DNA from: Deltaproteobacteria bacterium
GTDB taxonomy: Bacteria; Desulfobacterota; Desulfuromonadia; Geobacterales; Pseudopelobacteraceae
Length of the DNA: 64,000 nucleotides
Assembly (NCBI GenBank): GCA_021781535.1
Contig: JAJXWO010000017.1
Location: 1 to 64,000, forward strand
Direction of reading: 5' to 3'
Shown here: positions 27,074-37,243 of the stretch, one piece after another
How the letters are laid out: each line of letters begins with the position of its first letter
Position numbering within the stretch: position 1 is the first letter of the stretch
The notes under the pieces: model-generated
Database searches by the model: none
The model's input: only the letters and a program-made list of their open reading frames with translations
What the model was told of the DNA's origin: nothing
Program-made: the position numbers and the translations under genes

Positions 27074-27715
27074 ATGATTGCTCTGGCCGATCAACTTCTT
27101 GTTCTGGTGCTGCTGATTAACTTCGTCTCGCTCGGCACCAGCCGTCTGATCTTTTCCATCCGTGCAGTAGCGGTTCAAGGGGTTATCCTGGGGATTCTCC
27201 CGGGGATGATTCATCCGTTCACCTGGCACCTGGTCGGGATTACAGTCGTAAATATCACGGTCAAGGGGTTTGTGATTCCCTTCATGCTGGTCCGGGCTGT
27301 CCGTTCCGCGGAGATCAAACGTGAGGTGGAGCCGTTTCTGGGGTATGTCCCCACGCTGCTGCTCGGGGCGGTCTTCACGGCTCTTTCGTTCGGCTTTGCC
27401 GGCAAGTTGCCGATGCTGCAGGAACACCAGAATTTCATGTTCGTCCCGGCGTCGATTGCCACGCTGATGACCGGCTTTCTGATTTTAACGACTCGCCGCA
27501 AGGCAATTTCGCAAGTGATCGGGTATCTTATCCTTGAGAACGGCATTTTTATCTTCGGCCTGCTGCTGGCGGAGGCGATGCCGATCATGGTTGAAGCGGG
27601 AGCGCTGCTCGACCTCCTGGTCGGCACCTTCGTGATGGGGATTGTTATCAACCAGATCAGCCGTGAGTTCTCCTCGCTGGATACCTCGCGCTTGACCTCC
27701 CTGAAAGAGGAGTAG
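27074..27715 (+). CDS. HyfE-like membrane subunit
   Basis: Polytopic; VIGYLILENGIFIFGLLLAEAMPIMVEAGALLDLLVGTFVMGIV. Confidence 0.87.
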   Translation: MIALADQLLVLVLLINFVSLGTSRLIFSIRAVAVQGVILGILPGMIHPFTWHLVGITVVNITVKGFVIPFMLVRAVRSAEIKREVEPFLGYVPTLLLGAVFTALSFGFAGKLPMLQEHQNFMFVPASIATLMTGFLILTTRRKAISQVIGYLILENGIFIFGLLLAEAMPIMVEAGALLDLLVGTFVMGIVINQISREFSSLDTSRLTSLKEE

Positions 27716-27719
27716 TCCC

Positions 27720-29153
27720 ATGTTTGCTGCCCTGATCATACTCCCGCTCATCGGAGCCGCCGTAACCTGGCTGATTCCGTTTGACCGGATGCGCCCCAAG
27801 ATCCTGGCGCTCTTTGCTTTTGCGCATTTTGGCATCACAATCAGGATGTTGATCGTCACCCCTCCCGAATCTCCGGGTGGCTGGTTCCATCTGGATGCGC
27901 TCGGAAAAATTGTGCTGTTAAGCACCAGCGTTCTTTTTCTGACCTGCGCCGTGTACTCGATCGGCTACCTGTATTATCGTCGTGAACGTTCCAATCGCAT
28001 GCTCTGCGTATGGCTGCTGGTCTGCCTGTCGGCAGCCTCGATGGTTACCATTACCCACCATCTGGGACTGATGTGGGTGGCGCTTGAAACCACGACCATA
28101 TCCATGGCCCCGCTGATATACTTCAACCGCAATGCCCGCTCTATCGAGGCGACCTGGAAATACCTGCTGATCTGCTCGGTCGGGGTTGCCCTGGCTTTGA
28201 TCGGCCTCTACTTTCTGGCATACGCCACGATTGTCGCCAGGGTTGAACCGTCGCTGCTGCTGGATGATCTCATCCGGGATGCGGGTAAACTCTCCTCCGG
28301 CTGGGTTCATGCCGCCTTTGTCTTCCTGTTGGTCGGTTTCGGCACAAAGATGGGGCTGGCGCCGCTCCATACCTGGAAGCCGGATTCCTATGGGGAGGCT
28401 CCCGGTCTGGTTGGCGCCCTGCTGGCCGGCGGGTTGGTCAATCTGGCTTTTCTGGCCCTGGTGCGTGTCTATCAGGTCTGTATCGCTACCAAGGAAATCG
28501 CTTTTTTTCAGAATGCACTCGTTGTCATGGGGCTCGTTTCAATGGTTTTTGCCGCTATATTCATGGCGCGCCAGACCGATTTCAAACGGATGCTGGCGTA
28601 CTCCAGCGTTGAACATGTCGGCATCATGGCGGTGGCACTTGGCCTGGGCGGTACGGCGATCTTCGGCGCGCTGTTCCATGTTCTTGCCAACGGCCTGACT
28701 AAAGGAGTGCTGTTTCTCTCTTCCGGCAATATTCACCGCTCTTACAACAGCAAGAATACCGATCATGTGCGGGGTGCCTTGCGCCGTCTTCCCTGGTCGG
28801 GGGGTCTCTTTATGGCCGGATTCATCGCGATCACCGGTTCGCCGCCTTTTGCACCTTTCATCAGCGAATTTACCATTATCAGCAGCGCTTTTATTCAAGG
28901 GCGGATGCTGGTTGGCGCTATCTTTCTGGTTGCGCTGACGTTTATTTTTATCGGCATGGCGTTAACTGTTCTGCCGATGCTCATGGGTGACGTTCCCCCG
29001 GAGAGCGAGACAACATCCTATCGTGATACGATCTGGACCGTCGGTCCGCCACTGGCCCTTCTGCTGGTGGTGTTCCTGCTGGGAGTGTGGATACCCGGCC
29101 CGTTGATGACCCTGCTGCGCGACGGATCGGCACTTCTGGAGGTGCCCCGATGA
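27720..29153 (+). CDS. HyfF/NuoN-like antiporter-type subunit
   Basis: 477 aa; GFGTKMGLAPLHTWKPDSYGEAPGLVGALLAGGLVNLAFLALVR. Confidence 0.88.
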   Translation: MFAALIILPLIGAAVTWLIPFDRMRPKILALFAFAHFGITIRMLIVTPPESPGGWFHLDALGKIVLLSTSVLFLTCAVYSIGYLYYRRERSNRMLCVWLLVCLSAASMVTITHHLGLMWVALETTTISMAPLIYFNRNARSIEATWKYLLICSVGVALALIGLYFLAYATIVARVEPSLLLDDLIRDAGKLSSGWVHAAFVFLLVGFGTKMGLAPLHTWKPDSYGEAPGLVGALLAGGLVNLAFLALVRVYQVCIATKEIAFFQNALVVMGLVSMVFAAIFMARQTDFKRMLAYSSVEHVGIMAVALGLGGTAIFGALFHVLANGLTKGVLFLSSGNIHRSYNSKNTDHVRGALRRLPWSGGLFMAGFIAITGSPPFAPFISEFTIISSAFIQGRMLVGAIFLVALTFIFIGMALTVLPMLMGDVPPESETTSYRDTIWTVGPPLALLLVVFLLGVWIPGPLMTLLRDGSALLEVPR

Positions 29154-30670
29154 GCTACGGCATGAAAACGTTTTATAACGGCACTTCGTTCCCCCGTAGT
29201 GAGATCCCGGTGCCGGATAACGACACCTTTTTCCAAGGGGTTATGGATGCTATCTCGGCAGGCTGGCGGGTGTGCACTTATTTCGGCGTTCCGACTGCTG
29301 CCGGTGCAATGCTGTATTGCGTCATGTCCTCCCGGGCCGGGAGCGGCACGCTCGGAATTAGTGCCACGCCGGTCGGGCGTTCCTTTCCGTCACTGGCGAC
29401 CGCCTGTCCGCAGTTGCACCTGTTTGAACGGGAGATAGCCGAGCAGTGCCTGGTCAGGCCGGAAGGACACCCCTGGTTCAAGCCGGTCCGTTTTCAAAAA
29501 CCGCTGTGCGAGGGAGAAGGATTCTGGAGCGAGAGCGATGGTGGCGGTCTGCTTCCGGGCGTGATGGATTTCTATCGCGTCGAGGGGGATGAAGTTCACG
29601 AAGTTGCGGTCGGTCCGGTACACGCCGGTATCATAGAACCGGGGCACTTTCGCTTTCAGTGTCATGGCGAAGAGGTGTTCCACCTGGAAATTGCACTCGG
29701 CTTCCAGCACCGCGGTATCGAACGGGTGCTGATCGGCGGACCGACGCCACGAACCATGCATCTGATGGAAACGATAGCCGGTGATACGACGATCGCCCAC
29801 GGCCAGGCCTATTGCATGAACATGGAGTCACTCGCGGGGGTATTTGCGTCGCCACGTGCCGAAACGGTGCGTGGAATCGCTCTGGAGCTGGAACGTCTGG
29901 CCAATCATACGGGGGATCTCGGCGCCATTTCCGGGGATGTCGGGTATCTGCCGACCGCTTCATTCTGCGGCCGGATACGGGGTGATTTTCTCAATATGAC
30001 CGCCCTGTTGTGCGGCAGCCGCTTTGGCCGTGGCCTGCTCAGGCCGGGTGGGCTTGGTTATGATTGTGATGCTGCAATTGCGGAGGAGCTGTACAAACGG
30101 CTACAGGCTGCACGGGAAGATCTTGCCGGCGCAGTTAAGCTCCTCTGGGATTCCCCTTCGGTTATGGCACGTCTGGAAGAAACCGGCACGGTTACGAAAG
30201 AGGACGCCCGCCAGATCGGCCTCGTTGGTCCCCCAGCCCGTGCGTGCGGCCTGAATCGTGATGTCCGGCGGGATCATCCTTTCGGGATATTCCGGATGAG
30301 CCAGATACCGGTCATTACCACAACCACGTGCGACGTTGCTGCCCGCACGCTGCTTCGCTGGCTCGAGGCGGAGCGCTCTCTCGATTTTATCGCTGAACAG
30401 ATCCGTCATCTGCCGCGCGGCGGCTATCGAACGGAGATGAAACCGATTGCTGCCGATCGCTGTGCCGTGGCGTTAACCGAGGGGTGGCGCGGTGAAATAT
30501 GCCATGTCGCACTGACTGACGGGCAAGGGTGCTTTGAACGCTACAAGATCGTAGACCCTTCGTTTCATAACTGGGGCGGGATGGTGCTGGCCCTGCGCAA
30601 TCAGCAGATTTCTGACTTTCCGCTCTGCAACAAGAGTTTCAACCTGTCGTATTGCGGGTTTGATTTGTAA
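29150..30670 (+). CDS. EhrL-like hydrogenase-related large subunit (NuoCD-like, no Ni ligands)
   Basis: EVFHLEIALGFQHRGIER, METIAGDTTIAHGQAYCMNMESLAG where hydrogenases have RICGxCxxxH; C-terminus FPLCNKSFNLSYCGFDL lacks DPCxxC. Confidence 0.82.
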   Translation: MSYGMKTFYNGTSFPRSEIPVPDNDTFFQGVMDAISAGWRVCTYFGVPTAAGAMLYCVMSSRAGSGTLGISATPVGRSFPSLATACPQLHLFEREIAEQCLVRPEGHPWFKPVRFQKPLCEGEGFWSESDGGGLLPGVMDFYRVEGDEVHEVAVGPVHAGIIEPGHFRFQCHGEEVFHLEIALGFQHRGIERVLIGGPTPRTMHLMETIAGDTTIAHGQAYCMNMESLAGVFASPRAETVRGIALELERLANHTGDLGAISGDVGYLPTASFCGRIRGDFLNMTALLCGSRFGRGLLRPGGLGYDCDAAIAEELYKRLQAAREDLAGAVKLLWDSPSVMARLEETGTVTKEDARQIGLVGPPARACGLNRDVRRDHPFGIFRMSQIPVITTTTCDVAARTLLRWLEAERSLDFIAEQIRHLPRGGYRTEMKPIAADRCAVALTEGWRGEICHVALTDGQGCFERYKIVDPSFHNWGGMVLALRNQQISDFPLCNKSFNLSYCGFDL

Positions 30671-30682
30671 AATGGAGCCTGT

Positions 30683-31447
30683 ATGCTAAAAGCGATTATG
30701 ACACGTTTCCGCCAGGGACATCGCACCTTCAAGTATCCCGATGCGCCGCTGCCACTACCTCCCCGTTTTCGGGGCCTGCCGTTGCTGGACGCCTCGCGCT
30801 GCGGTGATGATGGGTGTCGCGCCTGTGCCGCCGCCTGTCCCTATGGAGCGCTTTCCGCCTCCGGCCCGCTGGCGCTCGATATGGGCAAATGTCTATTCTG
30901 TGCTGACTGCGTTGCCGCGTGCCCTCAAGATGCGCTCGCGTTTTCAACAGATGCCCGGCTTGCAAGCCGGAGCCGTGAAGGGCTGGCGGTGACTGCCGGC
31001 GAACAGTATCATCCGGCACAGGCGCTGGAGGGCACGCTGTTGAAGCTTTTCGGACGATCGCTCAAGCTGCGTGAGGTCAGCGCCGGCGGCTGCAACGCCT
31101 GTGAGGCGGATACCAACGTCCTCTCTACCATCGGTTGGGACCTGGGGCGTTTCGGCATTCAGTTCGTTGCCAGCCCCCGCCATGCTGACGGTCTCTTTAT
31201 CACCGGCCCGGTTACTGAAAACATGCGCCTGGCGCTGCTGGACACGCATGCGGCAATTCCTGAACCCAAACTGGTCATCGTCGCCGGCGCCTGCGCGATC
31301 AATGGCGGTCCATTCAAGGATCACGCCGAAGTGCATAACGGAGCTGATGGTCTTGTGCCGGTAGATCTCTATATCCCCGGCTGTCCTCCCAGCCCCCTGA
31401 CGATTCTGGACGGGCTGCTGCGCCTGGTGGGGCGGATCCGGGAATAA
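30683..31447 (+). CDS. EhrS-like 4Fe-4S ferredoxin/NuoB fusion small subunit
   Basis: Two ferredoxin clusters (CRACAAACPYG, CLFCADCVAACP) and NuoB-like GGCNACEAD...GACAINGGPF...YIPGCPPSPLTIL. Confidence 0.87.
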   Translation: MLKAIMTRFRQGHRTFKYPDAPLPLPPRFRGLPLLDASRCGDDGCRACAAACPYGALSASGPLALDMGKCLFCADCVAACPQDALAFSTDARLASRSREGLAVTAGEQYHPAQALEGTLLKLFGRSLKLREVSAGGCNACEADTNVLSTIGWDLGRFGIQFVASPRHADGLFITGPVTENMRLALLDTHAAIPEPKLVIVAGACAINGGPFKDHAEVHNGADGLVPVDLYIPGCPPSPLTILDGLLRLVGRIRE

Positions 31448-31490
31448 ACAAACGTGGAATGATGGATGCGGAAACAATTCAATTAAGGAG

Positions 31491-32942
31491 ATGAGTATGG
31501 ATCAGCAAAAACAGGTTGCCTATCTGCAGGAGTGGAAGGAGCATGAAACATGTGCCGAACAGATGTTGCCGATTATCGGCCGTCTGTACCGTGACCATAA
31601 TATTATTCTGACCCTGTACGGGCGCACTCTGGTGCATAGCACGGTTATCGATATTTTAAAGGCGCACCGCTTTGCCCGTTTGATTCTGGATTCCGAACTC
31701 ACCGTCATGGAAACCTATCCGCTGCTGGCGGCAATGGATAAACTTGATCTTGCCCCGGGGCGGGTTGACCTCGGCAAATTGACAATCCAGTATCAAAAAA
31801 TGGCGGATAAACTTTCAGTTGAGGAATTCATCACGAAGGAACTCGCCAGAATCAACACCGGCCGCAGCGCCGTGCGCGCAGAGCCTCAGGATATTGTACT
31901 GTATGGATTCGGACGTATCGGGCGGCTGCTGGCCCGTATCCTGATTGAAAAGTCTGGCAGTGGTGAAAAACTGAGGATCAGGGCGGCCGTCGTGCGCAAG
32001 GGGGGGGCGGATGATCTGCTGAAACGGGCCAGTCTGCTGCGCCGCGATTCTGTTCATGGCCAGTTCAACGGCATTATTACAATCGATGAGGAAGAAAATG
32101 CCATCATTGCCAACGGCAACATGATCCGGATTATCTACGCCGATGCTCCCGAACATGTCGATTACACCCAATATGGCATTCATGATGCTATCCTTATCGA
32201 CAATACCGGCAAGTGGCGTGATCGCGAGGGGCTCGGACGGCATCTGCAGGCGCCCGGCATTGCAAAGGTCATTCTGACTGCCCCCGGCAAGGGGGATATT
32301 CCCAATATTGTCGCCGGCATCAACAATAGCCTGATTACCGAAGATGAACGGATTTTCTCCGCTGCCAGCTGTACGACCAATGCGGTTGTTCCGGTGATGA
32401 AGGCGATCAACGATCGTTTCGGCATTGTTCACGGGCATCTGGAAACCTGCCATTCCTACACCAATGACCAGAACCTGATCGATAACTATCACAAGGCTTC
32501 CCGCCGTGGCCGCAGCGCCCCCCTGAACATGGTCATCACGGAAACCGGAGCTGCCAAGGCGGTTGCCAAGGTCATTCCCGAGCTGTCGGGCAAGCTGACA
32601 GGAAATGCGATCCGGGTGCCGACCCCGAACGTTTCCCTGGCGATCATGAATCTGGAACTGGCGCATGCTGTTGACGTCGAAACAATCAACAGCTATCTCC
32701 GTAATATGTCTCTCGATTCTCCGTTGCAGAACCAGATCGATTTCACCAATTCACCTGAAGTCGTTTCGAGCGATTTTGTCGGTTCACGCCATGCCGGGGT
32801 TGTGGATTCATTGGCGACAATCGCCGAGGGGAACCGGTGTGTGCTGTATGTCTGGTATGACAATGAATTTGGCTATAGCTGTCAGGTTGTGCGCATGGTT
32901 CAACAGATGGCGGGATTGGAACTTCCGACCCTGCCGAGTTGA
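31491..32942 (+). CDS. gap: glyceraldehyde-3-phosphate dehydrogenase, long N-terminal-extension type
   Basis: 483 aa; FSAASCTTNAVVPVMKAINDRFG active site, WYDNEFGYSCQVVRM; about 130 aa extension before YGFGRIGRLLARI. Confidence 0.92.
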   Translation: MSMDQQKQVAYLQEWKEHETCAEQMLPIIGRLYRDHNIILTLYGRTLVHSTVIDILKAHRFARLILDSELTVMETYPLLAAMDKLDLAPGRVDLGKLTIQYQKMADKLSVEEFITKELARINTGRSAVRAEPQDIVLYGFGRIGRLLARILIEKSGSGEKLRIRAAVVRKGGADDLLKRASLLRRDSVHGQFNGIITIDEEENAIIANGNMIRIIYADAPEHVDYTQYGIHDAILIDNTGKWRDREGLGRHLQAPGIAKVILTAPGKGDIPNIVAGINNSLITEDERIFSAASCTTNAVVPVMKAINDRFGIVHGHLETCHSYTNDQNLIDNYHKASRRGRSAPLNMVITETGAAKAVAKVIPELSGKLTGNAIRVPTPNVSLAIMNLELAHAVDVETINSYLRNMSLDSPLQNQIDFTNSPEVVSSDFVGSRHAGVVDSLATIAEGNRCVLYVWYDNEFGYSCQVVRMVQQMAGLELPTLPS

Positions 32943-32994
32943 ACGGCCGGTGCTGTTCTGACCGGTTACCCAGTCCGCCAAGGAGTAGTTACGT

Positions 32995-33708
32995 ATGACG
33001 CTGCAGACTAAATCCTCCCGCTCTGCGGGGGGTGATTATAACGCCCATTTTGAACATCTGGCTTCCAGCAGTGGACATGACGACAACCCGCTGATGATTG
33101 AATATCGGCTGCTGTATGATGAATACAATACGCTGAAACAACGGGTCGTGCTGCTGGAGAAGGAAAAAGGGGGTCTTATCAGGCAGTTGACCGAGATGGA
33201 CCGCTCCCTTGATCTGGCAACCAGGGTCGATCCGATGACCGGGTTGGCGAATCGGCGTGATATCATGGAGAAGATGGAGCGGGAATTAAGTCGCTCCGAA
33301 CGTCACCAGAGAACGTTTTCCGTCATGTTGGTTGATCTGGATAACTTCAGTCAGCTTAACAAGAAATACGGCTACAATGACGGTGACGATGTGCTGGTTG
33401 AGGTGGCCCGGGTATTGAAAGGATGCGTCAGGAGCGAGGACGTCTGTGCCCGCTGGGGAGGTGAGGAGTTTCTCTTTCTGCTTACGGAGACGAACATCAA
33501 GGGGGCCCTGACTCTTGCCCGCAAGGTACTCGAATCCATATCGATGACGGAATTCAAGGCCAACCGCCCCGGAATCCACATTACCGCAAGCATCGGATTA
33601 TGTGAATATCAAGCGGGACAGTCAATCCGCGACAATGTTGCCCGTGCCGGCCAGGCACTTCGGCAGGCCAAGGAGGAGGGGAAGAACCGCTTCGTTGTTG
33701 CGTCGTGA
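32995..33708 (+). CDS. GGDEF diguanylate cyclase
   Basis: DPMTGLANRRDIMEKM, CARWGGEEFLFLL. Confidence 0.92.
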   Translation: MTLQTKSSRSAGGDYNAHFEHLASSSGHDDNPLMIEYRLLYDEYNTLKQRVVLLEKEKGGLIRQLTEMDRSLDLATRVDPMTGLANRRDIMEKMERELSRSERHQRTFSVMLVDLDNFSQLNKKYGYNDGDDVLVEVARVLKGCVRSEDVCARWGGEEFLFLLTETNIKGALTLARKVLESISMTEFKANRPGIHITASIGLCEYQAGQSIRDNVARAGQALRQAKEEGKNRFVVAS

Positions 33709-33710
33709 AT

Positions 33711-34055
33711 TTACTCGGCAGTGTCCCGCCCGAAATGCACCGCCAGCCAGATTGTCTTCTGCGTTGTGTCGGTGTGCTCCACCCGATGGCGGCATCCGGC
33801 CGGGATCATCACATGGTCGCCAGGTTTCAGAACCAGAGGGGTGATGTTGTCATCAAAGCGCAGCGTCGCCCCTCCGGAAACCATTAGCACCCACTCATCC
33901 CATCCCTGATCATACCACTCACCCGGTGGCGTTACATGTCCAGCAGATACGATACGTTCGATCCGGACCGTCCCTGTTTCAGCCAGAGTCTGAAATAGCT
34001 CTTCCTGAAGTACGGGCGGGATGTCGTTGAACAGGTTGTGTGCGTGGGATGCCAT
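33711..34055 (-). CDS. cupin-domain protein
   Basis: GEWYDQGWDEWVLMVSGGATLRFDD...LKPGDHVMIPAGCRHRVEHT. Confidence 0.87.
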   Translation of the reverse strand: MASHAHNLFNDIPPVLQEELFQTLAETGTVRIERIVSAGHVTPPGEWYDQGWDEWVLMVSGGATLRFDDNITPLVLKPGDHVMIPAGCRHRVEHTDTTQKTIWLAVHFGRDTAE

Positions 34056-34259
34056 TGCTGCCCTCTTGATTACGTGAAATTTCCCTCTGGAGTACTGAAA
34101 AGTTTAAACGCGAAAATTGGTGCGGTAATTCACAAACCGGTACCATATTGTACACAATTTAATGCTGGTTTGTTGTTACGTACTTTGCTATAAAACGGTT
34201 GCAAAATCAATTTATTAACTCAGCCGTTCCCTGTCGGGACGACTGATGGGGACCACGTC

Positions 34260-34778
34260 ATGTCACCATCTGCCGAGAAACTGAAAAGCGATTGTATCCT
34301 TGACGAACTTAAGAGACGGCAGCGTTCTAAAGAGGTAGTCGATGTTGAGGAGGAGCGGGTCAAGGTCGTTATCTTCCGCTGCGGCGTAAACCTGTATGCG
34401 TTTTATGGCAGGGATATCAGAGAAATACTCCCTGCGTGCGATATATCCTGGGTCCCCTCTCTTCCTGACTATCTTCCCGGCCTTATCAATGTACGGGGGG
34501 ATATCGAATCGGTTATTGATATCCGTTATTTTCTGGGGGAGAAGAAGTCCGGTAATGGTGCCAATCCTATTGCGATGGCTGTCCGGGGGGGCTTTCATTC
34601 CGGTATTATGATTGATTCAATTGAGGATGTGATTGATATCCCGCTGAGCATGATACATCCACCACTGACGACGTTGAATGGGGCGGTCCGGGACCTGGTG
34701 ATCGGCGAAATCGAGAATGCCGGCGCTGTAATAACATTGCTGGATATTGAGAAACTGTCAGCCAAAATATTTGTATGA
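34260..34778 (+). CDS. cheW: CheW-like protein
   Basis: CGVNLYAFYGRDIREILP...LPDYLPGLINVRGDIESVIDIRYFLG. Confidence 0.88.
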   Translation: MSPSAEKLKSDCILDELKRRQRSKEVVDVEEERVKVVIFRCGVNLYAFYGRDIREILPACDISWVPSLPDYLPGLINVRGDIESVIDIRYFLGEKKSGNGANPIAMAVRGGFHSGIMIDSIEDVIDIPLSMIHPPLTTLNGAVRDLVIGEIENAGAVITLLDIEKLSAKIFV

Positions 34779-35182
34779 GCGCCAACGAAGACACATGCCT
34801 CAACCTGCTCCTGTTTTCTGTCGGGGGAGTTTATTTCGGGATTGATGCTGAGTTGACAGCGGGAATAACCGAATACCGGGGCGAAGAGGCCGAAGACCTG
34901 TTCTGGTTTCACGACGTGGTCGGCTACGGCGGCAGTATTCCGCTCTATAGTACGCCGACCATCGTAACGGTCAGGCTGGAAGGCCACCATTCATACCGGG
35001 TGATTATCGACAAGATGGAAGCAATTGCGGAGATCTGTTCTGGAGATATCCGGCCATTTCCGCCATTGATGGAGGCGTTTGCCCTGCCCAAGGGGATGTG
35101 GGGTATCACCGTGCGGGAGGGGCATATGGTTCTGCTAATGGATTTTACACGGCTCGTGCGATATAAACCGGGTACTGCATAA
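34775..35182 (+). CDS. divergent CheW-like protein
   Basis: FSVGGVYFGIDAELTAGITEY; overlaps the cheW stop. Confidence 0.7.
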   Translation: MSANEDTCLNLLLFSVGGVYFGIDAELTAGITEYRGEEAEDLFWFHDVVGYGGSIPLYSTPTIVTVRLEGHHSYRVIIDKMEAIAEICSGDIRPFPPLMEAFALPKGMWGITVREGHMVLLMDFTRLVRYKPGTA

Positions 35183-35203
35183 TTTATCGGAGGTAGCAGC
35201 TTT

Positions 35204-37240
35204 ATGATAATCGTTCAACCGGCAATCCGTCTTATGAACAGGCTTTCCTACTCACGCAAGATGTTCGTCGCCGCTCTTTTCTTCTGCGTTCCCATCGCCC
35301 TGCTCTCCTACTTTCTCATCAACAACATACTGGAACAGATGGAATTCTCCACCAAGGAACGGTATGGCGTACAATACGATGTACCTCTTGTCAAGCTGCT
35401 TGAAGGCGTTCTTGAAGAACGCAATACTGCACTGTCCGGTGGGGGCGGGGCGGGCGGTCGCGCTTCTTCAGAGCGGTTGCTTGCCGGGGTTGACCTCGTC
35501 GATGCGCGGCTAGGTGAAACGCTGGCGGTAAAAAAACCGCTACAGGCGCTGAAGCTGAAGCTGGGCCAACTGAACGAGATGCACGGGACGACGGCGCGGC
35601 AGACTTTTGAAAGATATAACGCCTTTTCCGCTGAACTATTGGGGCTCATCGTGCTTGTGGCAGACAATTCCAACCTGACCCTCGATCCGGATATTGACAG
35701 CTATTACCTCATGGATACGTTCGTTACAAAGCTTCCGCCTCTTGCAGATGCGCTAACGCGCGCCAACCTCATTGCATCGCGTCTCTCAAATCCGTCTGCA
35801 TCTTCTCTCGGCGACAGAACTGATCTGATTGTACTTGCAGGGCAGATCAGGTCGCTTGTCGATGCAACGAACAAAAATTTCCGGGCGGCCTGTGGAAAGA
35901 ATGCGGATCTATGCGGCCGTTTGCAGCAGCCATTTCAGGACGTTGAAGCCACTGCCGGGGCGTTTTTGAAGGTTGCAGCCGCTTCAAGAACGGGTGGCGG
36001 TGCACTCCCTGCAACTATCACTGCAAAGGCAGCCAACAATGCCACTGGGGCGGTTTTCAGAGCCCATGAAGCCGTGTCCCGGGAACTGGACGGTCTGCTC
36101 GCTACTCGTATTGCCGGGTTCCGGGCACGAATGATATCGTACCTGTCCATTTCTTTCATTGCATTTCTTCTCGGTATTTATCTGAACATTGGCTGCTTTC
36201 TTTCTGTAAGCAGAGGGATCGTTTCGGTCAAGGAGGTTTCCGTCAAGGTGGCAGACGGCGACCTGACTGCCGAGGCGCCGGTGCTCTCCCAGGACGAACT
36301 GGGCGATATGGCACGAATGTTCAACACCATGACAGGAAGCCTGCGTCATATAATTGTTACGCTATCTGATGTGGCCGGTGGAGTGCATTCCTGTGCCGGA
36401 AAACTCTCCGAGAGTGTTGACCAGCAATCCGGTTTTTCTACCCAACTGTCCAGCTCTGTGGTGGAAATTTCATCTACCATGGAGGAGTTTTCTTCCACGG
36501 CGAGCCAGATAGCCCAGCATAGCCAAAGAGTTGTTGAAAGAGCCGACAAAACTTTGGAAGATTCAAAGTTAGGAGCCGCCGAGGTTGAAAATCTCAGCTT
36601 CAAGGTCAACGACCTGAGCCAAAACCTGCAGGAAAATCTGAATGAGATCGTTCAGTTGGGCAGGAAATCAAAAGAAATCAACAAGGTTATGGAAATTATC
36701 AACAATATTGCCAACCAGACCAAGCTGATTGCATTCAATGCCGCGCTTGAGGCCGCCAGTGCCGGTGAGGCAGGAAAGCGGTTTGGCGTTGTTGCGGTCG
36801 AGATCAGGCGTCTGGCCGACAGTGTGGTGGAGTCGACCTCTGAGATCGAGGGTAAAATTACCGAAATTCTTGATTCGGTGAACCGGTTGGTCATGTCTTC
36901 TGAAAAGAGTTTTCAACTGATTCAGGAAGGGCAGGAATATGCTGCCCATACGGTATCGATGCTGATAGAAAGTGTGGATGGCATAGAGGAAACTACCAAC
37001 GCCGCCCGCCAGATATCTCTCTCCACTCAGCAGCAACAGATCGCCAGCAGCCAGGTGGTCCTGGCGCTTAAGGATATTGAACAGGGAGTTCGCTTTGCAA
37101 CCGATTCGATCCATCAGACAAACAATGTGACCGATGAACTGCTGGAGCTATCCGAGAAGATGAGTGAACTGGTCATGACGTTCAAGATCGGCAAAGAGAA
37201 TGACAGGCCGGGAATCCCGGCAGCAGTTGAAAACTGTTAA
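35204..37240 (+). CDS. methyl-accepting chemotaxis protein
   Basis: HAMP region and EIINNIANQTKLIAFNAALEAASAGEAGKRFGVVAVEIRRLAD hairpin tip. Confidence 0.93.
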   Translation: MIIVQPAIRLMNRLSYSRKMFVAALFFCVPIALLSYFLINNILEQMEFSTKERYGVQYDVPLVKLLEGVLEERNTALSGGGGAGGRASSERLLAGVDLVDARLGETLAVKKPLQALKLKLGQLNEMHGTTARQTFERYNAFSAELLGLIVLVADNSNLTLDPDIDSYYLMDTFVTKLPPLADALTRANLIASRLSNPSASSLGDRTDLIVLAGQIRSLVDATNKNFRAACGKNADLCGRLQQPFQDVEATAGAFLKVAAASRTGGGALPATITAKAANNATGAVFRAHEAVSRELDGLLATRIAGFRARMISYLSISFIAFLLGIYLNIGCFLSVSRGIVSVKEVSVKVADGDLTAEAPVLSQDELGDMARMFNTMTGSLRHIIVTLSDVAGGVHSCAGKLSESVDQQSGFSTQLSSSVVEISSTMEEFSSTASQIAQHSQRVVERADKTLEDSKLGAAEVENLSFKVNDLSQNLQENLNEIVQLGRKSKEINKVMEIINNIANQTKLIAFNAALEAASAGEAGKRFGVVAVEIRRLADSVVESTSEIEGKITEILDSVNRLVMSSEKSFQLIQEGQEYAAHTVSMLIESVDGIEETTNAARQISLSTQQQQIASSQVVLALKDIEQGVRFATDSIHQTNNVTDELLELSEKMSELVMTFKIGKENDRPGIPAAVENC

Positions 37241-37243
37241 CCG

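Noticed and set aside
29150-31447. Catalytic group 4 NiFe hydrogenase
   Set aside because: Large subunit lacks both CxxC Ni-ligand motifs; called Ehr-like instead
31815-32666. 283 aa minus-strand ORF antisense to GAPDH
   Set aside because: Shadow ORF opposite a conserved enzyme
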